Part shown: one piece after another, positions 25,838 through 35,063 of the stretch
How positions within the stretch are numbered: the first letter of the stretch is position 1
Layout: the number at the start of each line of letters is the position of its first letter
NCBI GenBank assembly: GCA_945888525.1
Contig: CAMDAF010000002.1
Coordinates: 62,001 to 126,000, forward strand
Direction: 5' to 3'
Source of the DNA: Chitinophaga pinensis
Lineage (GTDB): Bacteria; Bacteroidota; Bacteroidia; NS11-12g; UBA955
DNA: 64,000 nt
Made by a program: the position numbers and the translations under genes
Notes under the pieces: generated by a model
Databases searched by the model: none
Seen by the model: the letters and a program-made list of their open reading frames with translations, nothing else
What the model was told of the DNA's origin: nothing

Positions 25838-28222
25838 TTAAAAAACAGGATACTTATTTGGATTGTATTCGCTCATCAATTCATAAATACGAATAAAAAT
25901 CTCCTCTGCATTTGGCTTAGAGAAATAATCACCATCTGTACCATATGCCGGTCGGTGTGCTTTAGAAGTAATGGTCAATGGCGCAGCATCAAGATGTAAG
26001 TATGCCTTTTGCTCTTCTAGAACTTTTTGCATCATGTATGATGTTGCACCCCCTGGAACATCTTCATCTATAAAAACCACCTTATTGGTTTTCTTGATTG
26101 AATCTACAATTGTGTGGCTGGTATCAAATGGCAATAATGTTTGAACGTCAATCAACTCACAACTGATGCCTACCTCTTCTAACTTTTTAATGGCATCTTG
26201 AATGATGCGAAGCGTACTGCCATAACCAACTATTGTTACATCATTGCCATTATTGATTATTTCTGGCATACCCAAAGGGACAGTAAATTCACCAATATTA
26301 CTTGGCATTTTCTCTTTTAATCTGTATCCATTTAAACACTCTATCACCAAAGCCGGCTCATCTGCCTTTAACAGCAAATTATACATACCTGCCGCTTGGG
26401 TCATATTTCTTGGCACGCATACATGCATTCCTCTAACAGCATGAACAATCATGCCCATTGGAGATCCACTATGCCAAATACCCTCAAGTCTATGCCCTCT
26501 AGTTCTAATAATAATTGGTGCTTTCTGACCACCTCTTGTTCTGTATTGAAGGGTAGCTATATCATCGCTCATGATTTGAAGGGCATACAATAAATAATCC
26601 AAATATTGTATTTCCGCAATTGGTCTAAGGCCGCGCAAAGCTGTACCTATACCCTGACCGATAATGCTTAATTCTCGGATTCCCGTATCTGAAACTCGGA
26701 TTTCGCCATATTTCTCTTGCATCCCAGCAAATCCTTGATTTACATCGCCAATCGTTCCAACATCTTCACCGAATGCGAATACTCTAGGATCGCGCTCTAA
26801 TGCTGCATCAAAACAAGCAAGAACAACTTCTCTGCCATCAACTAACATTTCATCAGCATACTCTGCTTTAATTTCGCCAATTGATCCAATACTTGAACTT
26901 GACGCGCTGTGTAAATAAGAAGAATACCGATTGTGATTTTCTTTTATGAAGGCTTCATAGTATTCTTTTAGTTCACTTCTTCCCTCAATTTGGCTAGAAA
27001 TTGTCGCAATAAGGACTTTGTTAATTGCCATTCCAAGGTCTTTTCTAATGGCATCTTTGGTCGACATTAAAGTTTTAACTGCTTCCACTGCTGATGGATG
27101 CGTTATTACACCAAGCAGATCAACTACATCTGCCAATTCTTTTTTCATTGGCGCTATAAAAGCTTGCCAGGCATTCTTTCTGCAAGTATTAACATATTCT
27201 ATTGCTCCATTCTCAATATCGTTTAATTCATTAGCACTTGCTATTTTATTCTCTTCAATCCATTCACGCATTTTTTTAACACAATCAAAATCAAGCTCCC
27301 ATTGCAATCTCTCTTTTGATTTGTAGCGTTCATGTGAACCCGAGGTACTATGACCTTGGGGTTGAGTAACTTCATTAATGTGTATTAAAACTGGCCTATG
27401 CAAGGTTCTGCAATGCTCAATCGCATCTTGATATACTTTACACAACTCCGCGTAATCCCAACCTTTGGCATTATAAATGTCAACACCAACTCCATCCGCA
27501 CCACTATTAAATCCTTTTAACAATGTGCTGATATTTTCTTTTGTTGTTTGGTATTTAGCTGGCACAGAAATTCCATATCCATCATCCCAAACGCTCATTG
27601 CCATAGGAACTTGCAATACACCTGCAGCATTTATTACTTCCCAAAAACCACCTTCACTGGTACTTGCATTGCCAATTGTTCCGAAGGCAACTTCATTTCC
27701 TTGATTAGAAAAATCAGTGAAAGTGTGTAAATCAGGATTTTGTCTGTATAATTTGGAAGCGAGTGCTAAACCCAATAATCTAGGCATTTGACCAGCAGTT
27801 GGAGAAATATCCGAGGATGAATTAAAACGATCTGTTTGCGGAAGCCAATTTCCGTTTTTATCAAGCTGTCTTGAACCAAAATGTCCATTCATGCTTCTTC
27901 CAGCGCTATTTGGCTCAGCTTCAATATCAGTATGTGCGTACAATTGCGCAAAGAATTGTTGAATGGTATTAATGCCAGTGGCAAACATAAAGGTCTGATC
28001 GCGGTAATAGCCACTTCTGGTATCGCCTTTTTTAAAGGCTTTGGCCATAGCAATTTGAGCAACTTCTTTACCATCACCGAAAATACCAAACTTTGCTTTT
28101 CCGGTTAATACTTCCTTTCGGCCCAATAAACTTGCTTGTCGGCTTTCAAATACCAGTTTATAATCGCTTAATACCTCAGCTCTAAAAGCTTCAAAATCCA
28201 TGTTTTGTTTATCTTTTGCCAT
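25838..28222 (-). CDS. Fused alpha/beta 2-oxoacid dehydrogenase E1
   Basis: 794 residues from the ATG at 28222. The N-terminal half is an E1 alpha subunit (GNASTSEGGFWEVINAAG is the thiamine diphosphate region, GYGISVP follows); the C-terminal half is an E1 beta subunit (AFGEDVGTIGDVNQGFAGM, FIDEDVPGGATSYM). Fused E1 of this type is common in Bacteroidetes and usually assigned to branched-chain 2-oxoacid dehydrogenase, but the substrate is not certain. An upstream in-frame ATG at 28249 lies across the predicted promoter box and is rejected. E2 and E3 genes are not in the window. Confidence 0.88.
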   Translation of the reverse strand: MAKDKQNMDFEAFRAEVLSDYKLVFESRQASLLGRKEVLTGKAKFGIFGDGKEVAQIAMAKAFKKGDTRSGYYRDQTFMFATGINTIQQFFAQLYAHTDIEAEPNSAGRSMNGHFGSRQLDKNGNWLPQTDRFNSSSDISPTAGQMPRLLGLALASKLYRQNPDLHTFTDFSNQGNEVAFGTIGNASTSEGGFWEVINAAGVLQVPMAMSVWDDGYGISVPAKYQTTKENISTLLKGFNSGADGVGVDIYNAKGWDYAELCKVYQDAIEHCRTLHRPVLIHINEVTQPQGHSTSGSHERYKSKERLQWELDFDCVKKMREWIEENKIASANELNDIENGAIEYVNTCRKNAWQAFIAPMKKELADVVDLLGVITHPSAVEAVKTLMSTKDAIRKDLGMAINKVLIATISSQIEGRSELKEYYEAFIKENHNRYSSYLHSASSSSIGSIGEIKAEYADEMLVDGREVVLACFDAALERDPRVFAFGEDVGTIGDVNQGFAGMQEKYGEIRVSDTGIRELSIIGQGIGTALRGLRPIAEIQYLDYLLYALQIMSDDIATLQYRTRGGQKAPIIIRTRGHRLEGIWHSGSPMGMIVHAVRGMHVCVPRNMTQAAGMYNLLLKADEPALVIECLNGYRLKEKMPSNIGEFTVPLGMPEIINNGNDVTIVGYGSTLRIIQDAIKKLEEVGISCELIDVQTLLPFDTSHTIVDSIKKTNKVVFIDEDVPGGATSYMMQKVLEEQKAYLHLDAAPLTITSKAHRPAYGTDGDYFSKPNAEEIFIRIYELMSEYNPNKYPVF

Positions 28223-28238
28223 AGTTGGTGCAATAGTG

Positions 28239-28268
28239 CAAAAGTACAATTTATCGGATATTTGACAA
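28239..28268 (-). promoter_or_regulatory. Promoter of the fused E1 gene
   Basis: On the minus strand TTG (28268-28266) and TACTTTTG (28246-28239) are 19 bases apart, a good Bacteroidetes promoter. The -7 box ends 16 bases before the chosen ATG at 28222. Confidence 0.65.
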
Positions 28269-28349
28269 AGAGGAATTTATTCAGCAAATAAGGGACTAAA
28301 TATTAGAATTCAGGAAGATCAGAAATACTATAAAAATGGCTAATTTACC

Positions 28350-28357
28350 TATTTTTG
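28350..28357 (+). promoter_or_regulatory. -7 box adjoining the dxs start
   Basis: TATTTTTG fits TAnnTTTG and ends only four bases before the GTG start of dxs, so transcription would begin at or next to the start codon. Confidence 0.5.
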
Positions 28358-28361
28358 CAAA

Positions 28362-30116
28362 GTGATACCAAGCTTTGAAGAAATTGATAGTCCGCAGAAA
28401 TTGAAACAATTGCCATTCAGCAGTCTTAATGATTATGCAAATTGGCTAAGAAATTATCTAATTGAGCAAATTGCTGAATACGGAGGGCATTTTGCCGCAA
28501 ACCTTGGGGTTGTTGAGTTAAGTGTGGCACTGCACAAGGTATTTGATACGCCAAATGACATTTTGATTTGGGATGTTGGGCACCAAGCTTACGCGCACAA
28601 AATCTTAACAAAAAGAAAAAGTCTTTTTCATACTTTAAGGCAATTTGAAGGCATTAGTGGATTTCCTAAAATGAGTGAAAGTGAATTCGATCCATTTGGA
28701 ACTGCGCATTCTTCAACCTCAATTTCAGCAGCCCTGGGATATGCACAAGCGGCCATTCTAAAAAAAATCGATAGGCAACACATCGCAGTGATAGGAGATG
28801 GTGCATTAAGTGCTGGCCAAGCTTTTGAGGCGCTTAACAACGCTGGGACATCAAATTGCAATATTTCTATCATCATCAACGACAACCATATTGGCATTGA
28901 TCCAAGTCAAGGCGCACTTGGCGAATACTTGGAAAAACTAGAATTCAAAAAAGAAAATTTCTTTACAGATTTAGGATTCCAATATTTAGGTCCAATAGAC
29001 GGGCACGATTTAAATGCATTAATTTCTGTTTTAGAAAGAAGCAAATTGCTTTCTGGTCCTAAAATTATACATATAAAAACACTGAAAGGCAAAGGTTATG
29101 AACCAGCCGAATTGGAGCAAACAAAGTGGCACAGCACTTCTAAATTCGACAAACTTTCAGGCAAAAACACCAAACCAAAGGATTTACGGGTAAAGTATCA
29201 AGATATTTTCGGTAAAACCTTGCTTGAAATAGCTCAAAAAGATGAAAACATTGTTGCAGTTACTCCTGCTATGGTATCAGGCAGTTCTTTGCACTTTATG
29301 CAAGAAGTTTTTCCGGATAGAGTTTTTGATGTTGGCATTGCAGAACAGCATGCCATAACATTTTCGGCCGGATTGGCAGCATCAGGCTTGACTGTATTCT
29401 GTTGCATATATTCAACATTTTTACAAAGAGGCTATGATCAATTAATCCATGATGTAGCTTTGCAGAATTTACCAGTTATTTTTGCAATTGACCGAGCAGG
29501 TTTGGTGGGCGAAGATGGTCCAACCCACCATGGTGTTTTTGACCTCGCATTTCTTCAAACTATACCTAATTTATGCATCATTTCTCCAAGAAATCAAATG
29601 GAATTAAGAAATGCAATATACACGGCCTCTATTTATAAAAAAGGGCCAATTGTAATTCGTTATCCTAGGGGTGAAGCAGGTGAGGAATTTACAGACAGCC
29701 CATTGGTAAAATTAGAAATTGGAAGTTCAGTGGTCTTAAGTGAACGGTGTCAAAAAACTGCTCTTATAAGCATTGGGACTATAGGAATCAGATGTCAAGA
29801 AATTGCAGAAGAATTAAATATTTCACATTACGATTTACGTTTTGTCAAACCATTGGATACTTCATTGTTAAAAAAAGTTTTTGAAATATACTGTGATATC
29901 ATCGTAATTGAAGAGGGCCAAGAAATTGGAAGTGTTGCAAGCACAATTATGTTAGAGGCTTCAAAAACAAACTCGAAATCAAAAATTCATTCAATTTCTA
30001 TTAAAGATCATTTTGTTAGCCACGGCAGCATGGAAACGCTATATCAAATTGAGGGATTAAGCAACTCTAAAGTTAAAGAACAGATTCATTCCATTATTAG
30101 CCAGTCAATTAATTAG
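28362..30116 (+). CDS. dxs: 1-deoxy-D-xylulose-5-phosphate synthase
   Basis: 584 residues, slightly shorter than the ~620 of many bacteria. It condenses pyruvate and glyceraldehyde-3-P for the MEP isoprenoid pathway, using thiamine diphosphate. Motifs: WDVGHQAYAHKILT, AHSSTSISAALG (catalytic His), GDGALSAGQAFEALNNAG (ThDP) and DVGIAEQHAITFSAGLA in the second domain. The start is GTG; no ATG is available before conserved sequence. A -7 box immediately upstream suggests leaderless mRNA. Isoprenoid supply links it to the GGGPS and UbiA-type genes elsewhere in the window. Confidence 0.93.
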   Translation: MIPSFEEIDSPQKLKQLPFSSLNDYANWLRNYLIEQIAEYGGHFAANLGVVELSVALHKVFDTPNDILIWDVGHQAYAHKILTKRKSLFHTLRQFEGISGFPKMSESEFDPFGTAHSSTSISAALGYAQAAILKKIDRQHIAVIGDGALSAGQAFEALNNAGTSNCNISIIINDNHIGIDPSQGALGEYLEKLEFKKENFFTDLGFQYLGPIDGHDLNALISVLERSKLLSGPKIIHIKTLKGKGYEPAELEQTKWHSTSKFDKLSGKNTKPKDLRVKYQDIFGKTLLEIAQKDENIVAVTPAMVSGSSLHFMQEVFPDRVFDVGIAEQHAITFSAGLAASGLTVFCCIYSTFLQRGYDQLIHDVALQNLPVIFAIDRAGLVGEDGPTHHGVFDLAFLQTIPNLCIISPRNQMELRNAIYTASIYKKGPIVIRYPRGEAGEEFTDSPLVKLEIGSSVVLSERCQKTALISIGTIGIRCQEIAEELNISHYDLRFVKPLDTSLLKKVFEIYCDIIVIEEGQEIGSVASTIMLEASKTNSKSKIHSISIKDHFVSHGSMETLYQIEGLSNSKVKEQIHSIISQSIN

Positions 30117-30155
30117 AGCAAGCAAAAAAAATCTTTCCTTTTAATTGGTTTAAAT

Positions 30156-30163
30156 TACTTTTG
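30156..30163 (+). promoter_or_regulatory. -7 box for 30181 gene
   Basis: TACTTTTG fits TAnnTTTG and ends 17 bases before the ATG. No -33 TTG at usual spacing. Confidence 0.45.
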
Positions 30164-30180
30164 TAATTCAAAATCAATAT

Positions 30181-30603
30181 ATGTACTCTTTATTAGTTAG
30201 CACCCATTCACATACCCGTTGGTTGGTATTAGTTGCGGGATTATTAGCAATCCTAATCCCTTTTTTGAATAATTCTTTAAGCAAATCAAGCAAACTACCT
30301 GGTTTGGTGTTTATGATTTTTTGTGATATACAATTACTGGTTGGTTTGCTTTTATACTTTGGCGATAGCCCATTTGGCCTGAAAGCATTCGCAGAAGGAA
30401 TGGGTCATGTTATGAAAACCGGCTTTTTAAGAAAAATTGCAGTCGAACATTTTATTTTAATGCTTGCTGCCTTAACCTTAGTTCACATTGGATATAGTAA
30501 AGTGAAAAATTCAGATACTGCAGCCAAAGTAAAAAAGACAAGTCTTATATTCTTTGGAATAGCCTTGTTGTTAATTTTAGCTGGCATCCCTTGGGTGAGA
30601 TAA
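30181..30603 (+). CDS. Small four-helix membrane protein, cytochrome b-like
   Basis: 140 residues with four predicted membrane helices. His residues sit at helix ends and loops (STHSHTRWLVL at the start, GHVMK, AVEHFILMLAALTLVHIGYSK). Similar small proteins are common in Bacteroidetes and are sometimes named cytochrome b, but haem binding has not been shown from this sequence. A terminator follows. The function is unknown. Confidence 0.7.
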   Translation: MYSLLVSTHSHTRWLVLVAGLLAILIPFLNNSLSKSSKLPGLVFMIFCDIQLLVGLLLYFGDSPFGLKAFAEGMGHVMKTGFLRKIAVEHFILMLAALTLVHIGYSKVKNSDTAAKVKKTSLIFFGIALLLILAGIPWVR

Positions 30604-30616
30604 AAACTTATTTTAT

Positions 30617-30659
30617 TGCAACAAAAAAGGCTATCCATTGGATAGCCTTTTTTGTTGCA
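30617..30659. terminator. Strong bidirectional terminator
   Basis: A perfect 20-bp inverted repeat (30617-30636 and 30640-30659) with a three-base loop. The GC core GGCTATCC/GGATAGCC is flanked by A6 and T6, giving a terminator in both directions between convergent genes. Confidence 0.92.
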
Positions 30660-30670
30660 CCTTTAGGATA

Positions 30671-33595
30671 TTAATATCCAAATATCTCTTCTAAAGTAAC
30701 AAGTTTTAATTCACCATATTTTTTCAAATCTGATTCTTTAATTTTGTTTTTTGAGCCCACAATTGAAATTGCCCATTTTCTTCCTTTGATGTTTTGTTCT
30801 TGAAATGCTTTGACATCATTAAATGTAATTTTCTGTATTGCTTCGTAGAGCATTTTTCTGTAATCATAATTTATGCCCATATCTAAGGCCCCTAAGTATG
30901 AAAAGAATACATCACCTTTAATAATTCTCTCGGCCTCAATACTACTTAATATTGATTGTTTAGCCTGATTAAAACTTTCCTCATTGGTAGGCATATTGTT
31001 TAACAATTCATTCATTGAGCTTATGGCATCATTCAATTTGTCAGCTTGAGTGCCCACATATGCAAGCGCTACATCAAATTTGCCCTTCTCCGAGGCCTGA
31101 CTATATACAGCATAAGTAGAATAAGCCAATGCTCTTGATTCTCTAATTTCTTGAAAAACAACACTGCTCATGCCACCGCCGAAGTACTCATTAAAGGCGC
31201 GGATACTTGGCATCTTATTGATGTCAAAAACTTGAGCGCCAGATCTCCAATTTATTTCAGCTTGAACCATTTCGAAATGGGTAAAGAAGACTGTATTAGC
31301 TGCATAGGTCAAAGGTTTAAATTCATAAGCAGCTGGCGTTGCGATAAACTCAGTAGGCATTTTATGTTTTGAAGTTAATGCGGTTTCAATATTGCTTTTT
31401 GATTCTGGGCCAAAATACATAATTTGATGCTTATGCATACAAAGATTCTTGATTAATGCTACCAATTCTGAAGCATTCATGGCATTTAACTCAGCGTTAC
31501 TAAGCGTGTATGTTCTTGGATTTACTTTGCCATATAAGGCATAAGTACTTAAGGCAGATGATACCGAGCGTTTGTTTAATTTAGCATCACTTCTTGATTT
31601 CAAAATTCTACCTACGTAATCTTTAAGGGCTGAAGCATCTGGCTTTGCATTTAACAACAAATCCTCAAATAAAGCTAAGGCTTCATTAAAATTTTGTTGT
31701 GGTCCATTCAGATAAACATAACTTCTTTGCTCTCCTGTTGATATGCCAAAATTACAAGCGAGTTTGTAAAATTTCATACTCAATTCAGATGCTGTAAATT
31801 TATCAGTACCTAAATATTGTAAATACTCTAAGGCAAATGGTAATTTTTTGTTGTTTAATTTACCCATGTCAACAACGTAATACAAAGTGAACAATTGATT
31901 TTTATCATTCAATTTATACAATAATTCTGCTTTGCCAACTTTGCCCCTATCTATGTCCTTGTCAAAATTTAAATAAACAGGATATATGCTGTCTGTCTCT
32001 TCCTCAAGTATGTCAATTACAAATTGAGAAGATTTATCTCTGTTTAACTCAACCTCAGTTATACTTGGCTTTTCTATTTTATCTTGTTTGGTGTCCTCTC
32101 CTGTTCTTTTGTATACAATCGAATAGCCGCTGGTATAATACTCTTTAACGAAATCTATAATTTCTTGCTTTTTAATTCTGCTCATGTCAAAATTAATATT
32201 AAGCACGTCTCTCCACTGTCTATCTGTTACAAATGCATCCAATAATGAATAGGCAACCCCATCGTTGTTGTCAAATTTATTGATATCTTCTACCATATTA
32301 TTGGCGATGATACCTTTTAATAATTCTTCATCAAATTCACCATTCTTGATCTTTTCAATTTGCGCCAATAACAAGTCTCTCACTTCTTCTAAAGACTGTC
32401 CATCTTTGGGTTTTCCTGTAAAAATATGAACGCTGTAATCTTTCATAAAGTCTGGTGATGAACTTGCAGATAATACTTTTTGATCTTTTACAAGATTTAA
32501 ATCGATCAAACCGGCTTTGCTATTACTTAATATAAGGTCTACTAACCTTACCATTGTAGCTTGCTTTGATGAAACGCCATCAAAACGCCATGCCATCATA
32601 ATGTTTGCAGCATCTGGACCTGCCACGCTTATACTATCAGGTCTTCCTCTTGGAAATTCTTGTTTAAATGCAAAAGCAGGAACAGCTCTGGTTTGCATGT
32701 AACTAAAATGTTTATCTATCATTTCAATCACATCTTCAGGGTTAAAATCACCAACCATAATAATGGCCATATTGTTAGGCACATAATAGGTATTAAAATA
32801 ATTTCTAATTTTTATTAAAGAAGGGTTTTTCAAATGTTCAACCGTACCAATGGTGGTTTGGGTGCCATAAGGATGAGAACGGAACAAACTTGCATATAAT
32901 TTTTCGAAAGCTTCTTCTCCATCATTGTCCAAAGAAATATTTTTCTCTTCATATACCGCTTCTAATTCTGTATGAAATAGCCTCAAAATTGGATTTCTAT
33001 AGCGTTCAGCTTCTATTTCCAACCATTGGTGAACTCTGTTAGAAGGGATGTCATTTACATAAACTGTTTGTTCTACACTGGTAAAAGCATTTGTACCTTG
33101 GGCTCCTATTCCTTGGCACATTTTATCAAATTCATTTGCTATGCTAAATTTAGAAGCCAAGCCACTAATACTATCTATTTGTCTATATATCTGACGGCGT
33201 TTTACATCATCCTTTGTTTTGTTATACAATTCGTATAAAGCATCTATTTGATCTAAATAGATTTTTTCTTTTGCAAAATCTAAAGAACCATATTGATCGG
33301 TTCCTTTAAATAACATATGTTCCAAATAATGTGCTAAGCCAGTGTTATCTGAAGGGTCATTTTTACTTCCTGCTTTTGTGGCTACTAAAGTTTGGACACG
33401 GGGTTGGTCTTTATTTACCGACAAAATTACTGTTAAACCATTAGGCAATACATACCATCTTGATTTTGTAGGATCTCCAGAAACTACAGTGTAAGTATAT
33501 TTTCCATGGGTGTTTTTGCCGTATGTGGCATAATTAACCTGAGCTTTTAGGCCAAATGTGAGCAATAAAAGCAACGCGAGACTGATGTTTTTCAT
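30671..33595 (-). CDS. M16-family zinc metallopeptidase (pitrilysin-like)
   Basis: 974 residues from the ATG at 33595, which gives a signal peptide ending LKAQ (residue ~19). The inverted zinc motif HYLEH (H89, E92, H93) and the distal ELEAVYEEKN are complete, so the first M16 domain should be catalytic. A second, inactive M16 pair forms the C-terminal half. Such periplasmic or exported peptidases degrade peptides or process proteins. A nine-codon longer reading starting with MASFYY would spoil the signal peptide. Convergent with the small membrane protein gene. Confidence 0.92.
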   Translation of the reverse strand: MKNISLALLLLLTFGLKAQVNYATYGKNTHGKYTYTVVSGDPTKSRWYVLPNGLTVILSVNKDQPRVQTLVATKAGSKNDPSDNTGLAHYLEHMLFKGTDQYGSLDFAKEKIYLDQIDALYELYNKTKDDVKRRQIYRQIDSISGLASKFSIANEFDKMCQGIGAQGTNAFTSVEQTVYVNDIPSNRVHQWLEIEAERYRNPILRLFHTELEAVYEEKNISLDNDGEEAFEKLYASLFRSHPYGTQTTIGTVEHLKNPSLIKIRNYFNTYYVPNNMAIIMVGDFNPEDVIEMIDKHFSYMQTRAVPAFAFKQEFPRGRPDSISVAGPDAANIMMAWRFDGVSSKQATMVRLVDLILSNSKAGLIDLNLVKDQKVLSASSSPDFMKDYSVHIFTGKPKDGQSLEEVRDLLLAQIEKIKNGEFDEELLKGIIANNMVEDINKFDNNDGVAYSLLDAFVTDRQWRDVLNINFDMSRIKKQEIIDFVKEYYTSGYSIVYKRTGEDTKQDKIEKPSITEVELNRDKSSQFVIDILEEETDSIYPVYLNFDKDIDRGKVGKAELLYKLNDKNQLFTLYYVVDMGKLNNKKLPFALEYLQYLGTDKFTASELSMKFYKLACNFGISTGEQRSYVYLNGPQQNFNEALALFEDLLLNAKPDASALKDYVGRILKSRSDAKLNKRSVSSALSTYALYGKVNPRTYTLSNAELNAMNASELVALIKNLCMHKHQIMYFGPESKSNIETALTSKHKMPTEFIATPAAYEFKPLTYAANTVFFTHFEMVQAEINWRSGAQVFDINKMPSIRAFNEYFGGGMSSVVFQEIRESRALAYSTYAVYSQASEKGKFDVALAYVGTQADKLNDAISSMNELLNNMPTNEESFNQAKQSILSSIEAERIIKGDVFFSYLGALDMGINYDYRKMLYEAIQKITFNDVKAFQEQNIKGRKWAISIVGSKNKIKESDLKKYGELKLVTLEEIFGY

Positions 33596-33619
33596 TTCTA
33601 TAAAATAATAAAAGGATGC

Positions 33620-33627
33620 CAAATTTA
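33620..33627 (-). promoter_or_regulatory. -7 box for the M16 peptidase
   Basis: CAAATTTA on plus reads TAAATTTG on minus, 24 bases before the ATG at 33595. The rest of the 33628-33767 gap shows nothing clear. Confidence 0.45.
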
Positions 33628-33767
33628 AGAAAAATCGTGAACATCGGAATAAAAATAAGACAAGAAAAAGAAAAACAAGGACTAAATCTAAGAATATAGC
33701 GAGTGGCTATAACATTTTCAGAAAGATTAAATAGCTGAACAGAAAACTAAAAACAAATCAAATATCC

Positions 33768-34211
33768 TTATAATAAGTCTTTAAACATTTTTATATGAGG
33801 GATATTAACCTCCAAAAATTCATGTCCAATTACTTTATACCCCAAATTTTTATAGAATTGTATAGCTGTATTTCTAGCATTTAATTCAATTAAATTAAAA
33901 CCATTTTCGATTGCCCATTGCTCAGAAAATTTAACCAACACAGAGCCATATCCTTTACTTTGAAATTTAGGATCAATTGCAACTTGTCTCATTTTTAGTG
34001 TTGTACTGCTTGTGTCCTTCATGGTTTTTAATAGAAGAATCCCAATCAGTTGATTCTTGTAAAAAGCAGCAATGTGGAATTGGTCTTTTTCAGCATTTAA
34101 ATCGTTGGCACTAAAATCTAGACCCAAAGGTTTCCTTAGTACTTCACGTCTTATTTCAATACTCTTTTTATGGTCATCAAATCCAAATTCCAAAAGTCTA
34201 CAATCAAGCAT
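33768..34211 (-). CDS. GNAT-family N-acetyltransferase
   Basis: 147 residues. The acetyl-CoA-binding motif A is MRQVAIDPKFQSKGYGSVLV, with the Q-S-K-G-Y-G loop, and motif B is IELNARNTAIQFYKNLGYKV. This is a single-domain cytoplasmic acetyltransferase of unknown substrate, similar in outline to ElaA-type proteins. It is divergent from another GNAT gene 137 bases away. Confidence 0.88.
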   Translation of the reverse strand: MLDCRLLEFGFDDHKKSIEIRREVLRKPLGLDFSANDLNAEKDQFHIAAFYKNQLIGILLLKTMKDTSSTTLKMRQVAIDPKFQSKGYGSVLVKFSEQWAIENGFNLIELNARNTAIQFYKNLGYKVIGHEFLEVNIPHIKMFKDLL

Positions 34212-34245
34212 AATATTTATATAAAGGTTCCTACTAATTTTGATT

Positions 34246-34253
34246 CAAAAATA
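34246..34253 (-). promoter_or_regulatory. -7 box for the minus-strand GNAT gene
   Basis: CAAAAATA on plus reads TATTTTTG on minus, 34 bases before the ATG at 34211. Confidence 0.4.
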
Positions 34254-34319
34254 TGTGATTAAGCACTAAAATAAAAAAACAGGAATTAAAAACGAGGCAA
34301 TTTGAAAGTATAATAAAAG

Positions 34320-34327
34320 TATATTTG
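34320..34327 (+). promoter_or_regulatory. -7 box for the plus-strand GNAT gene
   Basis: TATATTTG fits TAnnTTTG and ends 21 bases before the ATG at 34349. A TTTG at 34301-34304 is a possible -33 element, though the 15-base spacing is short. Confidence 0.45.
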
Positions 34328-34348
34328 TGCCAGAATCATTAAAGAAAA

Positions 34349-34864
34349 ATGGAAATCAAATTAGTAAAGACAAAAGAAGATGAGCTTTTGCAAATTGCTG
34401 AGATGGCTGAATTAATATGGAAAAAATATTACATAGAGATTATAAGCATCCATCAAATTGAATACATGTTGGATAAATTCTATTCAGAAGAAGCATTAAA
34501 GTCACAAATTAAAATTGGTAAAGATTTTTACTTTATTAAAAACCAATCTGAGATACTAGGTTTTATTTCTTATAGCCAACAGGCCGATTCGGTTTACTTT
34601 ATTCATAAATTTTATATTCTGCCAAATCAACACAGGCAAAACCTTGGAAGCTTAGCTATGCAGGAAATTGAAAAAGAAATCATTGATTCAAATAAGAACA
34701 GAAATTACAAATTAAAATTAACAGTAAATCGGAAGAATTTTAAAGCAATAAATTTCTATTTTAAAAATGGTTTTATGATAGAATCTGTTGAAGATTTTGA
34801 TATCGGCGAATCGTACTTAATGAACGATTTTGTAATGACAAAAACTGTAAAAAATAGTTTTTAG
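34349..34864 (+). CDS. GNAT-family N-acetyltransferase
   Basis: 171 residues. The fold is indicated by FYILPNQHRQNLGSLAMQEIE (motif A, with a weakened Q/R-x-x-G-x-G/A loop) and LTVNRKNFKAINFYFKNGF (motif B). The substrate is unknown. It is divergent from a second GNAT gene and precedes the SET/H1-like pair, from which it is separated by a 199-base gap holding an inverted repeat. Confidence 0.85.
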   Translation: MEIKLVKTKEDELLQIAEMAELIWKKYYIEIISIHQIEYMLDKFYSEEALKSQIKIGKDFYFIKNQSEILGFISYSQQADSVYFIHKFYILPNQHRQNLGSLAMQEIEKEIIDSNKNRNYKLKLTVNRKNFKAINFYFKNGFMIESVEDFDIGESYLMNDFVMTKTVKNSF

Positions 34865-34925
34865 ATCTTAATTTTATATTTAATCGAATATTTTCAAGTT
34901 TACAATGTCAATAACTAAAAAGAAA

Positions 34926-34965
34926 TTGACTAAAAACAAAACTATTTAGTCAACTTATTTGACTA
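34926..34965. repeat. TTGACTA inverted/direct repeat cluster
   Basis: TTGACTAAA (34926-34934) and TTTAGTCAA (34945-34953) are perfect inverted arms, and TTGACTA recurs at 34959-34965. The three half-sites stand ~100 bases before the SET gene in a 199-base intergenic region and could be an operator. A role as a weak terminator of the GNAT gene is possible but there is no GC core. Confidence 0.4.
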
Positions 34966-35037
34966 CTTTATAAACGCATATTTGAAAACATGTGAATAGA
35001 TATATTATAGAAATAGCAATAGTTTGAGAAACTTTCA

Positions 35038-35045
35038 TAATTTTG
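35038..35045 (+). promoter_or_regulatory. -7 box for the SET/H1-like operon
   Basis: TAATTTTG fits TAnnTTTG and ends 18 bases before the GTG start of the SET gene. No -33 TTG at the usual distance. Confidence 0.45.
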
Positions 35046-35063
35046 ACGGATAAAAATAATTGA

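Noticed and set aside
28223-28249. Nine-codon N-terminal extension of the fused E1
   Set aside because: The ATG at 28249 overlaps the predicted -7 box; the normal start is at 28222.
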